64,000 nucleotides of DNA from Dasypus novemcinctus (GCF_030445035.2 NC_080683.1:90729675-90793674), one strand, 5' to 3'; shown: positions 24,561-35,683, counted from the stretch's first letter. Made by a program: numbers and translations. The notes: generated by a model not told the origin, from the letters alone.

Positions 24561-26375
24561 ATCACCCCAATTTAAAACGAGGAGGGAGGTGCAGAGAAAG
24601 TGCATGATTCAAGTTGAGGGACCTAGGGGGCACATCAACAGCCTTTAACGCGCTTTTGAGAATCGCCTGGATGGTGGTATTGGATCAGGCTTTGCAATTT
24701 GGAACTCCGCTACGTAAGGGATGCGTGTGCCTCGCTGCGGCCGGGGTCTTGGGCCGGACCAGCGGGCTCCCTTAAGGGACATAACAGGTTTGCTGGCCAG
24801 ATGCACTTCTACGAAACGTCTTTACTTCAGCTCTGGGGAATATGACTTCGTGATTGAATAATGCATCCGAAAGAACTGGACAGTGGGAAGACGAGGCTTC
24901 ACGTAATGCTGTTCAGCTTGGTGGTTTTCAAAGAAACGCTTGGAAAAAAGAATTATTGGCTTGAACCAGCCGTCTTTTCACCCAGAGTGTGACCCATTTC
25001 CCTACAATGAGCAGAAAATAAAAACTGTTTGAGAATTCAGAGCCAGCACCAGGAGACGTGAACCGTCCCCGCGACTGCTTCTGACCTCCATAAGAGAAAG
25101 CTTATTCATTTCAGGATCACTAACTGCAAACGAGAGAAGGTGGTCTGATTTTGTCACGAGTGAAAACTTTGGGAGCAAAAATGTGGATGGTAGAGGAATG
25201 CTTGTTAGGCTGTATGTTCATACGCCTCCCCCCAGTACTTTAAATCAACGCCCTTTCTTTCACTCGCAAATAATGTCTGGTACTTCGGTGCCAAAGGGTG
25301 CAGTGGCAGATCGAGGTATCCAGTATCGTTTTTTACTAACTCTGTGTCCCATTTATAGACACTTTTCCTTTGACCCAACCTAGAGCAGGAGCTTTCTGGG
25401 ATCTTCTTGCAAATTATCCTCATAACTCTAATCATCAATCCGGTTGTTTAGAATTTCATCGCTGCTGCCTCCTTCCCTTCCAGGAGCCCACTCGCGTGTG
25501 CGCTTACCCACGTTCAGAAAGTGAGTCCATCCGATCCTGGCAGTAGGCTGAAAACGATTGCTATTGACGCGAACGTATTCCAACGGTAAATATGGATTCG
25601 TACCCACTTGAGGCTGTTTCTCATTTCACCATAGAGGAAAATTAAGTCATATCATTCAGCGATAAAATGCGAACAGTTTCGACCTTTTGCAAATGACCCT
25701 CATTTTATACTGTGGGGGAAAAATCATTAATTTGAAGTCGCCAGAGAGGGGCATTTTTTGAACGCCGCAGGCAGATCTCAAAATATTTAATTTCATGCCA
25801 TGGGAGGGGGAGGGGAGCGTGGCTTCGGCTGCCTGCCGCCTTTGCATTTTCCACATCTGGCCTACAGACCTAATTCTAACTCGTGATCTCGTTTGATGAA
25901 ATTCGATCTTCGTGGTTTAAATACCTTTCAATTTGGGGCGATTTAACAATTGCAACCGTTAAATAAAGCAAGCCCGGTGCACTATCTGTGGAGCCAATAT
26001 GGAACACGAGAACGCAAACACGCTGCAAACACACAAATCCCAACCATTGTCTTTAACACTCGCGCGCGCGCGCACACACGTACACACACAAACACACGGG
26101 GAAAATGGGGGAAGGGAGGGAGGGGAGCGAGACAGACGCGGATACACACCGACTAGAGTCACTGTGAGTCAAGTTAACGCTTTCTCCGCCCCCTTCCACA
26201 AGTGACCCCCCCCCCTTCCCGGGTTAATTAATTCCAAACAAAGCAAGACAATCAAGGGATGCATTATTATTTGCAAGAAGACGGAGGCGAGAGGCATGCA
26301 TTTTTTAATTGATTTATTTATTTGGAAGACGTTAATTCTCGGTCTGAAGCTGATTTTCAAACCGTTTGCAAAGCG
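24561..26375. other. Low-repeat upstream region of MARCKS
   Basis: No interspersed repeat is recognisable over about 1.8 kb, which is striking in this repeat-dense window and suggests conserved regulatory sequence. A (CG)n/(CA)n simple tract lies at 26060-26097 and a C run at 26206-26214. The open frames (for example 25205-25438 minus) have no recognisable protein. Confidence 0.4.
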
Positions 26376-26514
26376 CGGCTCCATTGTTCGCCGGGCGCGC
26401 AGGCCCCGCCCCCTGCTTTGTGTGCGAAGCGCCGATTGGCCGGCGCGCGCGGGGGCCGCGTCAGCGTCCGCGAGCCCATTCATCTGTGCACTTGGGCGTT
26501 GGACCCCGCATCTT
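26376..26514 (+). promoter_or_regulatory. MARCKS: MARCKS core promoter region
   Basis: This GC-rich stretch has no good TATA box. It contains a GC box ccccgccccc (26404-26413), a reverse CCAAT box (ATTGG, 26435-26439) and a SOX-like CATTGT (26382-26387). It lies just before the sequence that matches the start of known MARCKS mRNAs as I remember them ('ttattagcaaccagggagat'). That is the TATA-less, GC-box promoter type known for this gene. The exact start site is inferred. Confidence 0.7.
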
Positions 26515-26887
26515 ATTAGCAACCAGGGAGATTTCTCCATTTTCCTCTTGTCTACAGTGCGGCTACAAATCTGGGATTTTTTTATTACTTTTTTTTAAAA
26601 CTATACTTGGGCTCCTTTTTTTGTGCTCGACTTTTCCACCCTTTTTCCCTCCCTCCTGCGCTGCTGCTTTTTGATCTCTTCGACTAAAATTTTTTTATCC
26701 GGAGTGTATTTAATCGGTTCTGCTCTGTCCTCTTCACCACCCCCACTCCCCCCTCCCTCCGGTGTGTGTGCTGCTGCTGCCGCCGTTGCTGCTGCCGCCG
26801 CTGCTGCTCACCCCGTCGTTACACAGACCCGAGGTTCTTTGTTTCCCCTCTTTGGATCTGTTGAGTTTCTTTGTTGAAGAAGCCAGC
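26515..26887 (+). other. MARCKS: MARCKS 5' UTR (exon 1)
   Basis: The sequence is U-rich, then C-rich, then a CTG/CCG-rich stretch (26769-26811), ending in 'gaagaagccagc' before the ATG. No ATG occurs between 26515 and 26888, so the annotated start is the first one in the leader. The 5' boundary is by similarity to remembered mammalian mRNA and may be off by tens of bases. Confidence 0.75.
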
Positions 26888-26989
26888 ATGGGTGCCCAGT
26901 TCTCCAAGACCGCTGCGAAGGGAGAAGCCGCCGCGGAGAGGCCCGGGGAGGCAGCTGTGGCCTCATCGCCTTCCAAAGCGAATGGGCAG
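26888..26989 (+). CDS. MARCKS: MARCKS coding part of exon 1
   Basis: Codons 1-34, from the myristoylation signal MGAQFSK to KANGQ. The exon ends in phase 0 at a consensus donor (cag/gtaaat, GT at 26990-26991). The start context gccagcATGg is strong. Confidence 0.97.
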
Positions 26990-29214
26990 GTAAATTCTAC
27001 CTGTGGTTCTGGTCGTTTCTTTGGTGTCTTTCTCTAGTCTGGACGCTGTCCCTTCCCTTCTGGTCGCGCCCGAGGCACATTCTGTGGAGAGGAGCGTGGC
27101 CGCATTCTAGTCTGAAAGTTGAATGGAAAGCGATAGCCTAAATTGTCAATTTCTCACCGGAGGGGTCTCCCCCCACCCCCCAAGGAGTGATTCCCGGAGG
27201 ATCCTGAAGATTTTCGAGTCGACGGGAGGAAAGGGATGATAAATTCTACTAAAATGGCGTGGTTTGGAGCTTGGCAGAACGTGACTAGTTAGGTTCACAC
27301 CCCCCACCCCCCAAGCCTCCCGCCAGGTTGCGTCTGTGTTTGGGGACACAATGGTGTTTGGGTGGCTCTCGTGTTCTTGTCGAGCCCAGGTCGCCTTCGA
27401 GATTTCCGAACTGGTGTGATTGTGAATGTGGGTAGGGAAAGGGAAAAGGGGGGTGGGGGGTGCGCAGTGGGGATGGTGGTGGAGAAAGGCGAGAGGAAAA
27501 GAGCTCTTATTGTACGACGAGGCGATGTGCCCTGGGTTCTTGGAAAGGTGGCTGGCTAGAGCCGGGGAGAAGCGTTTCGGTACCTTTCGATGGGGCTTTC
27601 CCACTGCCCTAAATAGTTATTCGGAGCTTTCTGCGGAATTGCACACCCTTCTGGCTTGCAAATGGTGTCCCTGGGCTGGGCAGACCCGGTGGGTCTTAGA
27701 AGAATCTTTCCAGATGGTCGAGAAGAGACAGTGCCTGGGTGTTTCGGTCGGGATTATTCGTGTGCGTGGCGTCTAGACCACCCGCGAGGGGCCGCCCCGG
27801 CGCTGCGCGGACCCTGGAGGATGGACACGGTTGGGTGGGCACAAGAGGTCGGCCATGGGTGGCTGCTTCGCAAACACTGGGCACCCACCACGCCTCTTTT
27901 CCTAGAGCAGAAGCTGTGTGGCTTCGCCTGCCCTAACCCAACGGTGCGGGAGAGCTCTGCCAAGAGGCTCAGAACCTGTTAAAAATGCCAAATCAGCCGC
28001 CGGGGCTTTTCCCGGCTTCGCGGAATCACGGGCAAAGGTGGGCGTGGAAGCAGAAGTGAGACCTCAAATAATGGGTTTCCCCCCTGCCCTGTTTGTTTTA
28101 GCCCGGCCGGGAGGCCGGGAAGCCACCTGAGCTTTGTTTGCGTCCTCTCGGCTACGCGATGCGGGCTCGGGGGCGCCGCGGCGGGCAGGCTCCTGGGCTG
28201 GGCCGAGCCCGGCTGAGCTGGGCGGGGTGGCGGCGCAGCCCCGCGGCCCCGCCCCTCCTGGCCCGCCCGCGCGCGGCTCGGCGCGGTGGAGGCGCAGCGC
28301 CCCCTGCCGGCTCCGGGAGGGCGTGGGGCCTTTGCGCGCGCGCAGCGCTGGCTCTCCAGGGCTGAGCCCCCTGGGAGTTCTTAGTGTTTTGACGAGGCCA
28401 AGACTTTAGGCAAGAGAGGGGATGTGTAACCTACGCGCAGACCCCCGGCTCTGCCTCTGTGCCTTCTACCAAAGGACGTTTTTGGTGTTTTGTGTATTAT
28501 GTGGCTCTTCTTACTGGAGGCCCGTGAGGCGAAAGCAGGCTGAGCTTATCCTTTTCACGTGTAGGGTTCGGCCATTTGAAGTCCTGCAGGCGTTTGGAGA
28601 ATGATCGGGGTTACTGCTGTGTCTGGGGGACGCCTCCCAACGGCGCTGCCGCATTTATTTATTTGAGGGGTTCTCGTCTGGGCCGCATCAGTGACGCTCC
28701 CGCTTTCTCTGCCCCGCAGGAGAACGGCCACGTGAAGGTGAACGGCGACGCCTCGCCCGCGGCCGCCGAGCCGGGCAACAAGGAAGAGCTGCAGGCCAAC
28801 GGCAGCGCCCCGGCCGCCGACAAGGAGGAGCCCGCGGCCGCCGGCAGCGGGGCTGCGTCGCCCGCTGCGGCCGAAAAAGAGGAGCCGTCGGTGGCCGCCG
28901 AGGCTGGGGCCGGCCCCGCGGAGAAGGAGGCCCCCGCGGAGGGCGAGGCCGCCGAGCCCGGGTCGCCCACGGCCGCGGAGGGCGAGGCCGCGTCGGCCGC
29001 CTCCTCCACGTCTTCGCCCAAGGCCGAGGACGGAGCCACGCCCTCGCCCAGCAACGAAACCCCGAAAAAAAAAAAGAAGCGGTTTTCCTTCAAGAAGTCT
29101 TTCAAGTTGAGCGGCTTCTCCTTCAAGAAGAATAAGAAGGAGGCGGGAGAGGGCGGCGAGGCCGAGGGCGCAGCTGGCGCCTCCGCCGACGGCGGCAAGG
29201 ACGAGGCCGCCGGG

Positions 29215-29252
<38 letters not shown>

Positions 29253-29625
29253 GGGAGCGGCCTCCGGGGAGCAGGCGGCGGCGCCGGGCGAGGAGGCGGC
29301 CGGGGGTGAGGAGGGGGCGGCGGGCGGCGACCCTCAGGAGGCCAAGGCCGAGGAGGCCGCTGTCGCGCCCGAGAAGCCGCCCTCCAGCGGGGAGCCCAAG
29401 GCCGCCGAGGAGCCCCCCAAGGCCGAGGAGAAGGCCGAGGAGCCCGGGGCCAACGCCGCCGCCTGCGAGGCGCCGTCGAGCGCCGGGCCCGGGGCGGCCG
29501 CGGAGCAGGAGGCGGCCCCCGCCGAGGAGCCCGCGGCCGCCGCCTCGTCAGCCTGCGCAGCGCCCTCCCAGGAGGCGCAGCCCGAGTGCAGTCCAGAAGC
29601 CCCCCCGGCGGAGGCGGCCGAGTAA
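26888..29625 (+). CDS. MARCKS: MARCKS, myristoylated alanine-rich C-kinase substrate (two exons)
   Basis: MARCKS sits at the inner face of the plasma membrane. It binds acidic lipids including PIP2, cross-links actin and binds calcium-calmodulin, and it is released when protein kinase C phosphorylates it. The coding sequence is 26888-26989 joined to 28720-29625, 335 residues (the human protein has 332). MGAQFSK gives the N-myristoylation Gly2. The MH2 segment (GQ-ENGHVKVNGD) spans the splice junction after residue 34. The basic effector domain, KKKKKRFSFKKSFKLSGFSFKKNKK, is at residues 150-174 (nt 29065-29139), with PKC-site serines 157, 161 and 168. The rest is Ala-, Glu- and Pro-rich and presumably disordered, with a 10-Ala run at 201-210, and ends PPAEAAE. 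Splice sites are cag/gtaaat and ccccgcag/g. There are no internal stops, so I judge it functional. Confidence 0.98.
26990..28719 (+). other. MARCKS: MARCKS intron 1
   Basis: This is a 1730-bp phase-0 intron with GT at 26990 and AG at 28718-28719, preceded by the pyrimidine-rich 'ccgctttctctgccccgcag'. It holds no recognisable transposon. The stretch 28130-28360 is very CpG-rich and contains a CTCF-like motif (28295-28311). Confidence 0.95.
28295..28311 (+). promoter_or_regulatory. CTCF-like binding motif in MARCKS intron
   Basis: The 17-mer cagcgccccctgccggc agrees with the core CTCF consensus (a CCCCCTG core with flanking GC) at nearly every informative position. It lies in a CpG-dense stretch, so occupancy could depend on methylation. 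Motif match only. Confidence 0.5.
28720..29625 (+). CDS. MARCKS: MARCKS exon 2 coding part
   Basis: Codons 35-335 and the stop TAA at 29623-29625. It holds the effector domain, an 11-base A run at 29065-29075 encoding part of the Lys stretch, and (GCC)10 at 29218-29247 encoding 10 Ala. The high GC content opens long frames on other strands and frames (such as 28659-29198 minus); these are shadows. Confidence 0.97.
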
Positions 29626-30819
29626 GAGGGCAAGATTGTTTTGAGATAATCGAAGAACTTTTCTCCCCCCCGTTTGTTTGTTGGAGTGGTGCCAGGTACT
29701 GGTTTTGGAGAACTTGTCTACAACCAGGGATTGATTTTAAAGATGTCTTTTTTTTATTTTACTTTTTTTTTTAGCAGCAGCAGTTTTGTTTTGTTTTTTT
29801 CCCCGTCCCCACAGATCCCATCTCAGATCATTCTGTTACCACCATTCCAACAGGTCGAGGAGAGCTTAAACACCTTCCTCTGCCTTGTTTCTCTTTTATT
29901 TTTTATTTTTTTGCATCAGTATTAATGTTTTTGCATACTTTGCATCTTTATTCAAAAATGTAAACTTTCTTTGTCAATCTATGGACATGCCCATATATGA
30001 AGGAGATGGGTGGGTCAAAAAGGGATATCAAATGAAGTGATAGGGGCCACAATGGGGAAACTGAAGTGGTGCATAAAATTGCCAAGATAATGTACCACTA
30101 GAAATGATGGTGTAAAGGCTTAGTCTTTTTTTTTTTTTAAAAGAAAAGTTATTACGATGTATTTTGTGAGGCAGGTTTACAACACTACAAGTCTTGACTA
30201 AGAAGGAAAAAAACAATACACCAATACCCAGATTTAAAAAAAAAAAATCATAGTTTTAGAAGTTCATTTAAACCATAGGAACTTTTCACTTATCTCATGT
30301 TAGCTGTACCAGTCAGTGATTAAGTAGAACTACAAGTTGTATAGGCTTTATTGTTTATTGCTGGTTTATGACCTTAATAAAGTGTAATTATGTATTACCA
30401 GCAGGGTGTTTTTAACTGTGACTATTGTATAAAAACAAATCTTGATATCCAGAAGCACATGAAGCTTGCAACTTTCCACCCTGCCCATTTTTGTAAAACT
30501 GCAGTCATCTTGGACCTTTTAAACACAAATTTTAAACTCAACCAAGCTGTGATAAGTGGAATGGTTACTGTTTATACTGTGGTATGTTTTTGATTACAGC
30601 AGACAATGCTTTCTTTTCCAGTTGTCTTTGAGAATAAAGGAAAAAAAAACCTTTCAGATGCAATGGTTTTGTGTAGCATCTTGTCTATCATGTTTTGTAA
30701 ATACTGGAGAAGCTTTGACCAATTTGACTTAGAGATGGAATGTAACTTTGCTTACAAAAATTGCTATTAAACTCCTGCTTAAGGTGTTCTAATTTTCTGT
30801 GAGCACACTAAAAGCGAAA

Positions 30820-30835
30820 AATAAATGTGAATAAA
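30820..30835 (+). terminator. MARCKS: Proximal tandem poly(A) signals of MARCKS
   Basis: Two AATAAA hexamers (30820-30825 and 30830-30835) are followed by a GT-rich element 'ttcgttgtgtttctttatgt' at about 30845-30865, the expected order for a strong cleavage and polyadenylation site. Confidence 0.75.
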
Positions 30836-32444
30836 ATGTACAAATTCGTTGTGTTTCTTTATGTTCTGATAATACTGAGACTTAGAGGTCTTAGGTTAAT
30901 TTTGAGGAAGATCGTGCATGCCATCAAGAGTACATTATCTTGTGGTTTTTTGATCTGAAGTGTTCAAGCTTTGAATTTCATAATCAGCGGTGTCAGATTA
31001 TATATAGGAATCTCTTAACATTCCATGTCAAATCTGTTAAATTTATTGTTTTCATTTAAAGATTGAACATATTTTTAGTTGTAGTTATATAGCATGTCAG
31101 ATTAAACCATTGAAGACAAAATTGGTGTGACCCTAAGACTGTTTCAATGTCTCACTTGAAAGTTTCGTGAAACTATATTTTCTTGTCATGCTGGTCCAAA
31201 AACTTAATTTTATACCGAGTGAGAGTCTATTGAATCCAAAACTGCAGGTGGATCATAAAAAGTGGCCAAATGTGTTTCGAAAGTTGATTGTGTAGTACCT
31301 GCCACTGTAACTGCATAGATTTCAGCTAATTTCCAAATAATTGCATAGATTATGTGTTATACCTTAGTAAAAACAAGTATACCAAGTAAAGAGGTGATGG
31401 TGTTGAATGGAGGACATTGGCAGTTTGGGGGCCTTTAGCATCTTATCCACAGGAAAAGATGCATTTCAGTATAATACTTCTTTATATGATAATCTTTACT
31501 AGTTTACCTACTCTGCTCTTCTAACACTCCATTTATAACTGGATTTTTTTCCCACTGGCCTAAACTGAACTGAATTTTCAGATGCATATCAAATACCATT
31601 TGAAAAGTGGAAAGAAAATTTGTTAGTATGCACACCTGCTTTGGTAGTTTTGAGGAGCAGTGTGCAGTGTAGGGTTCATGATAAGTCAGTGAACCATATT
31701 TATAACAACCAAATACCAAATCTTAAACTTGTTAGAAAACTAGCTTTTTAACGTGCATTTGATTGGAATAATGGATCATAAATAATGGTTCATCACCTCC
31801 TTACCAAACACCCGCCTCACAAAATCAAATAATGTCTGGAAGTGTGTGTACTTTAAGGGCTTCTTGACCTTGGATGATATTTGAAAATTAAAAGTCAAAT
31901 TTGGTAACCAAAGGACTGCTTTATGGGTTTTTCCCACCCTAACTTTTCTTAAATAGATCAATGCCTAGTTCGCCGAGTACAGTGCCTGGTGCATAGTAGG
32001 GCTAAGTAAAAGAATGGATTAAAAAAAAAAAAAAACCTGGTAAAGTGAGTAGTCCAAAATACTGTGTAGCAAACTACTATATACTGCTAGGTTCTCTTAA
32101 CAGCTGGAATTTATTAAGATGCATTATTTTGATTCTAATCACTGCCTAAAACACTGGTATTGTTGGAGTGGTGGGTTTTCTCCAAGTGATTAAGTGAAAT
32201 TTGACATAAATCTTTTCATCCAAAGTTTTGTACATCACATTGTTTTCTAATGGAAAAATGTTAATATGGCTCTTTTGTATTACTAAAAAATAGCTTTGAG
32301 ATTAAGGAAAAATAAATAACTCTTGTACAGTTCAGTATCGTCTACTAAATCTGTATTGGCAGTATGTAAATGGCATTTGCTGTGGTTACAAAATACTTCC
32401 TCTGGATTCTAATAATCATTTGATCCAATTCCTACTGTTTGTAA

Positions 32445-32450
32445 AATAAA
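32445..32450 (+). terminator. MARCKS: Distal poly(A) signal of MARCKS (candidate)
   Basis: AATAAA in 'gtaaaataaagttttatcag'. This is the last canonical signal before sequence character changes; use is inferred from the known long MARCKS transcript. Confidence 0.5.
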
Positions 32451-32470
32451 GTTTTATCAGTTGATATAAT

Positions 32471-33276
32471 CAAGCCTGCTAAAATAGGATTTTTTGTAAA
32501 TTGTATTTTAAGCGCAAGTTTTAGAAAAATAATTGGAAGTCTTACGTGTTACTGTTAAGCATAATGGTCTTATTTTAATGAATTTAGTGGTTATGCTTGA
32601 CATTATACTTAGGATGTAAAATTATATCCATTGAAGGTGATTATATGCTTGTAAGTCAATTAGAATTTTTGGTAGAACTTGATATGTATTTGAGAAAAAA
32701 TGTGATTCACATCTTCCCCGTCATGAATATAAAGTTAATTAAACCCTTGCAATTAAGCTTCAGGATATTGGGGTTGGGGTGCTTTTAGCACTCATATTCT
32801 TAGGTAGATCCTTAAATACCCAGGGTGGGGGTGGGTGGGGAGGGAGGGTTTAATATAGCCCTAATCAGCTTTGAAAATTTAAAAATTGGTTAAATAGCAA
32901 GACTTGCATTCATTGTGCAAATTGAGCATTTTTTCCTCTCCACTTTCCAGCCATGTGAAAGTGTTTAAAGGAGGGTGCAGCAAACAGGAATTTTAAAATG
33001 CTTCCAATCAGCAAGTGTTCCTCTCTGCTGGGATTCAAGTTGGAGTGCTCCTTTAACACCCAACAAAGCTATTCTAAAAATGGAGAATATATACTTTTAA
33101 AAGGTTAGGTTTGAGTTTCAACTTTAGGGTTTTCTTTGTGTTTGAAATATTTTTAAAATATTAAATAGCTATATTTAGGTGTAGTTGACTAAAACTGGAT
33201 GAGATCTTTTTTTCTATTATCTATATCCCAGTAAAACACCAATCACTAATGAATTATATATATAAAAAAAAAAAAA
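32471..33276. other. Unassigned DNA downstream of MARCKS
   Basis: I see no gene. Notable are a G-quadruplex motif at 32823-32848 and a 12-13-bp inverted repeat (32961-32973 and 33048-33059). No interspersed repeat is recognised. Confidence 0.4.
32823..32848 (+). other. G-quadruplex-forming motif
   Basis: Five to six G runs of three or more (gggtgggggtgggtggggagggaggg is the pattern, loops of one base) make a canonical intramolecular quadruplex motif on the plus strand, about 370 bp past the distal MARCKS poly(A) signal. Confidence 0.7.
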
Positions 33277-33505
33277 CAGGGGCATGGATGTGGCTGGAGT
33301 GGTTGAGGGCCGGCTTCCCACGTGGGAGGTCTGACGTTCAGTCTTGGGTGCCTCCTAAAAACAACAAAAACAGCAAGCAAACAAATGATAAAACCAATTC
33401 AGGGGAGCTGAAGTGGCTCAGTGGTTGAGGGCTGGCTTCCCACCTAAGAGGTCCAGGGTTCAATTCCTGGCCCCAGTACCTCAAAGAAAAAAAAAAAAAA
33501 CAACC
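33277..33505 (+). mobile_element. Dimeric DAS-III-like SINE
   Basis: Two tRNA-like heads, 'ggatgtggctggagtggttg' and 'gaagtggctcagtggttgag', each with a degenerate or good B box ('gttcagtct', 'ggttcaatt'). They are joined by an 'aacaacaaaaacagcaagca' linker and end in poly(A) at 33487-33500. Confidence 0.85.
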
Positions 33506-35683
33506 TCTCACTTTTACACATTTGTACATACCAGTTTTAAATTGTAGGTATGTCAAGGTGAAATTGAGATAAATTTTATGCCCAAAATTTATTCAGCCCA
33601 AAAGGTACTTTGATGCACAGGAAATACATTTCATTGTTTACAGCTATTACTCATGTTTAACCAAAATGATAAGACCTAGTTTGAGCTGCCTAAAAAATTG
33701 AGTGATAGGACTCTGACCAGAAGTCAAATCTTTTCCCAAAGGATGAAGTCTTGCAACATTTAGATAAAGAAATGTTTTAGATGGAATTTCTTGTGAAGTT
33801 CTAAAAAGGTTTTGAATCTTAGAAACATCAACTAAATTAATGAATAAACCTTTCAAGATGACTTCTTTTAGGGAAAACTCACATTTGGGTGTATAGGTAA
33901 TGTTTCATTCTTTAACAAAATAAGTGATACTACTTCATAGCCTCACACTGAAAATGTGAATGAAACACTTCATTTTTGTTTTTTTCTGAAATTTGAATTT
34001 GAATGTTCAAAAATAAAATGTGTAAAACTTCATAGAATTTTGGGGTAAAATGAGTTCTAACTCCACATTGCAAAGCTGCCTAGTTCCAAAACATAAGCAT
34101 TCTATATAGGCATCTTTTTTCTTTTTCCTTGTCAGATGCTGAATAAAATTAAGTACACAGCTAAATGGCATCACATCCCTTTAGAAATAAGGGGGGCAAG
34201 GAGAAAGAAGTAAAATCTGATTTTTTAGTGGACAATTAGAATTGGAGGAATTCCATTTACAGATTATAACACGAGGCAGCTAAATTAATGTATGCATTTA
34301 CTATTTTATATTTAGTAATGATGTTCAGTGTTAAAATACAAAGAGAGAAACAAGATACTCAGCAGTCAATCTACAGTATCGTGCTTTCTCTGTGACAAGA
34401 GATAGGGTCAGTGTCTGATGCTTTTAAATAGGTGATAAACCATCTTGAACTAAAGGTCATTTGTTTCCATATTATTCTTCTCCACTCCTTCCTCGAGCTC
34501 AAGGCTTCAAAAAGGAAATCACAACCCCAAAATGCCAGTGTGGAAACTTACAAAAGTGCTACTTCAGAAATTGTTTGAAAGGATACTTAAACTATGAAAT
34601 AATCTGATAGTCTGTGTCAACACTAGAAGATAATTTTTCAGAGGACAATCAAAATTCAAGGATGAACTCTAATTATAATTACAAGGAATTCTGATAAATA
34701 CTTTCTCCAAAGACAAAATTTTACTTCTATATCAAAGCTTCAAAATGGTTTTCAAGATCTGGTACATTTTCTTTATTTGACTTTTTAGCATTCTTAAAGA
34801 TTACTTTATCTTTGAAACTACTGCAGAAGCATATGGATAATGGACCAAATTGAAAAGTCTTTAGTCCTGCAGATTTTGACCCTTTGCTATCCTGCCAAAT
34901 AAGTATACTCATTTAATGAGCACTTAAATCTACATAATTAAGCCTACTTGGATTAACTTTACTAAAAAGGAAAACTAGGAAGACACAACTGGGTATTTTA
35001 CTACCTTGCCAAGAAATGCAAAGAGTGGATATTAATGGATTAAAAATGAGAACTTACTGATACTGAAATACTTCTAACTACAGTTCTTCCTCTGAGCTGC
35101 TCAGCATCGACTTTAAAACAAGACAAAATATCTGCCTCTGCATAAGATTCAGCAGCTGCAAGTATATAATTACTGCAAAATTTCTAGAAATCCTGATAAC
35201 TAATCCTAGTTCTAGTGTTTTTATACAATTAGAACATCAGACTTTTTCTAGTACCACTAGTAAATGAATTATGAGAATATCTTTGTCAATTTCTGTCACT
35301 ACAACTTCTTTTCTCGGCAATGGGAAAAGACAACAGGTTAGTCATCACTCAGTAGTTCAATAAGTATAACAGATTTCAGTTGTGTTTGTTAAGTCAGCAT
35401 TATAGATTGCCTTCCTATTAAGTAGGCAAATGTACCTTAGGTTTGAAATGTGAGTTAAGGACTAGATACAGTTCTAAAATTCTGCACTTTGGTAATTAGT
35501 GGGGATGCAAAATGGGAAGAGGTTTTGGAGGAGAGTTATTACAAATTGGAAGTAAGCAAGTCCTCAAAGCAAGTCTTAGTTCAAATGACATGTACCTGCA
35601 TGTTCAGGAAGTGTGATTCAATAATAAAAAATAATCCACATGTGTAATTTTAAACTCTCTTTTAGCCATACTTAAGACAAGTA
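33506..35683. other. Unassigned AT-rich intergenic DNA
   Basis: I see no gene, RNA or named repeat in about 2.2 kb. The open frames are short and unremarkable. Confidence 0.4.

Larger units (their letters stand above)
29626..32470 (+). other. MARCKS: MARCKS 3' UTR
   Basis: AT-rich, transposon-free sequence follows the stop. It has U-rich stretches (29745-29775, 29890-29915) of the kind bound by Hu/ELAV proteins in MARCKS mRNA. Poly(A) signals AATAAA occur at 30376, 30633, 30820, 30830, 32311 and 32445. Cleavage after the 30820/30830 pair would make a 2.6-kb mRNA, and after 32445 about 4.2 kb. Two MARCKS mRNA sizes are known in other mammals; which signals are used here is inferred. Confidence 0.75.

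Noticed and set aside
26041-26162. Short frames over the CG/CA tract
   Set aside because: They are simple-repeat translations only.
28576-28719. Upstream extension of the exon 2 frame into intron 1
   Set aside because: The frame is open by chance before the acceptor AG at 28718-28719. MARCKS protein joins ...KANGQ to ENGHVK... at this point.
28659-29198. 179-residue frame on the minus strand across MARCKS exon 2
   Set aside because: It is a mirror of the GC-rich coding exon; the low-complexity Ala/Ser/Pro content and lack of family features mark it as a shadow.
29306-29644. 112-residue Arg/Pro-rich frame on the plus strand
   Set aside because: This is a +1 shadow of the Ala/Glu-rich MARCKS codons.
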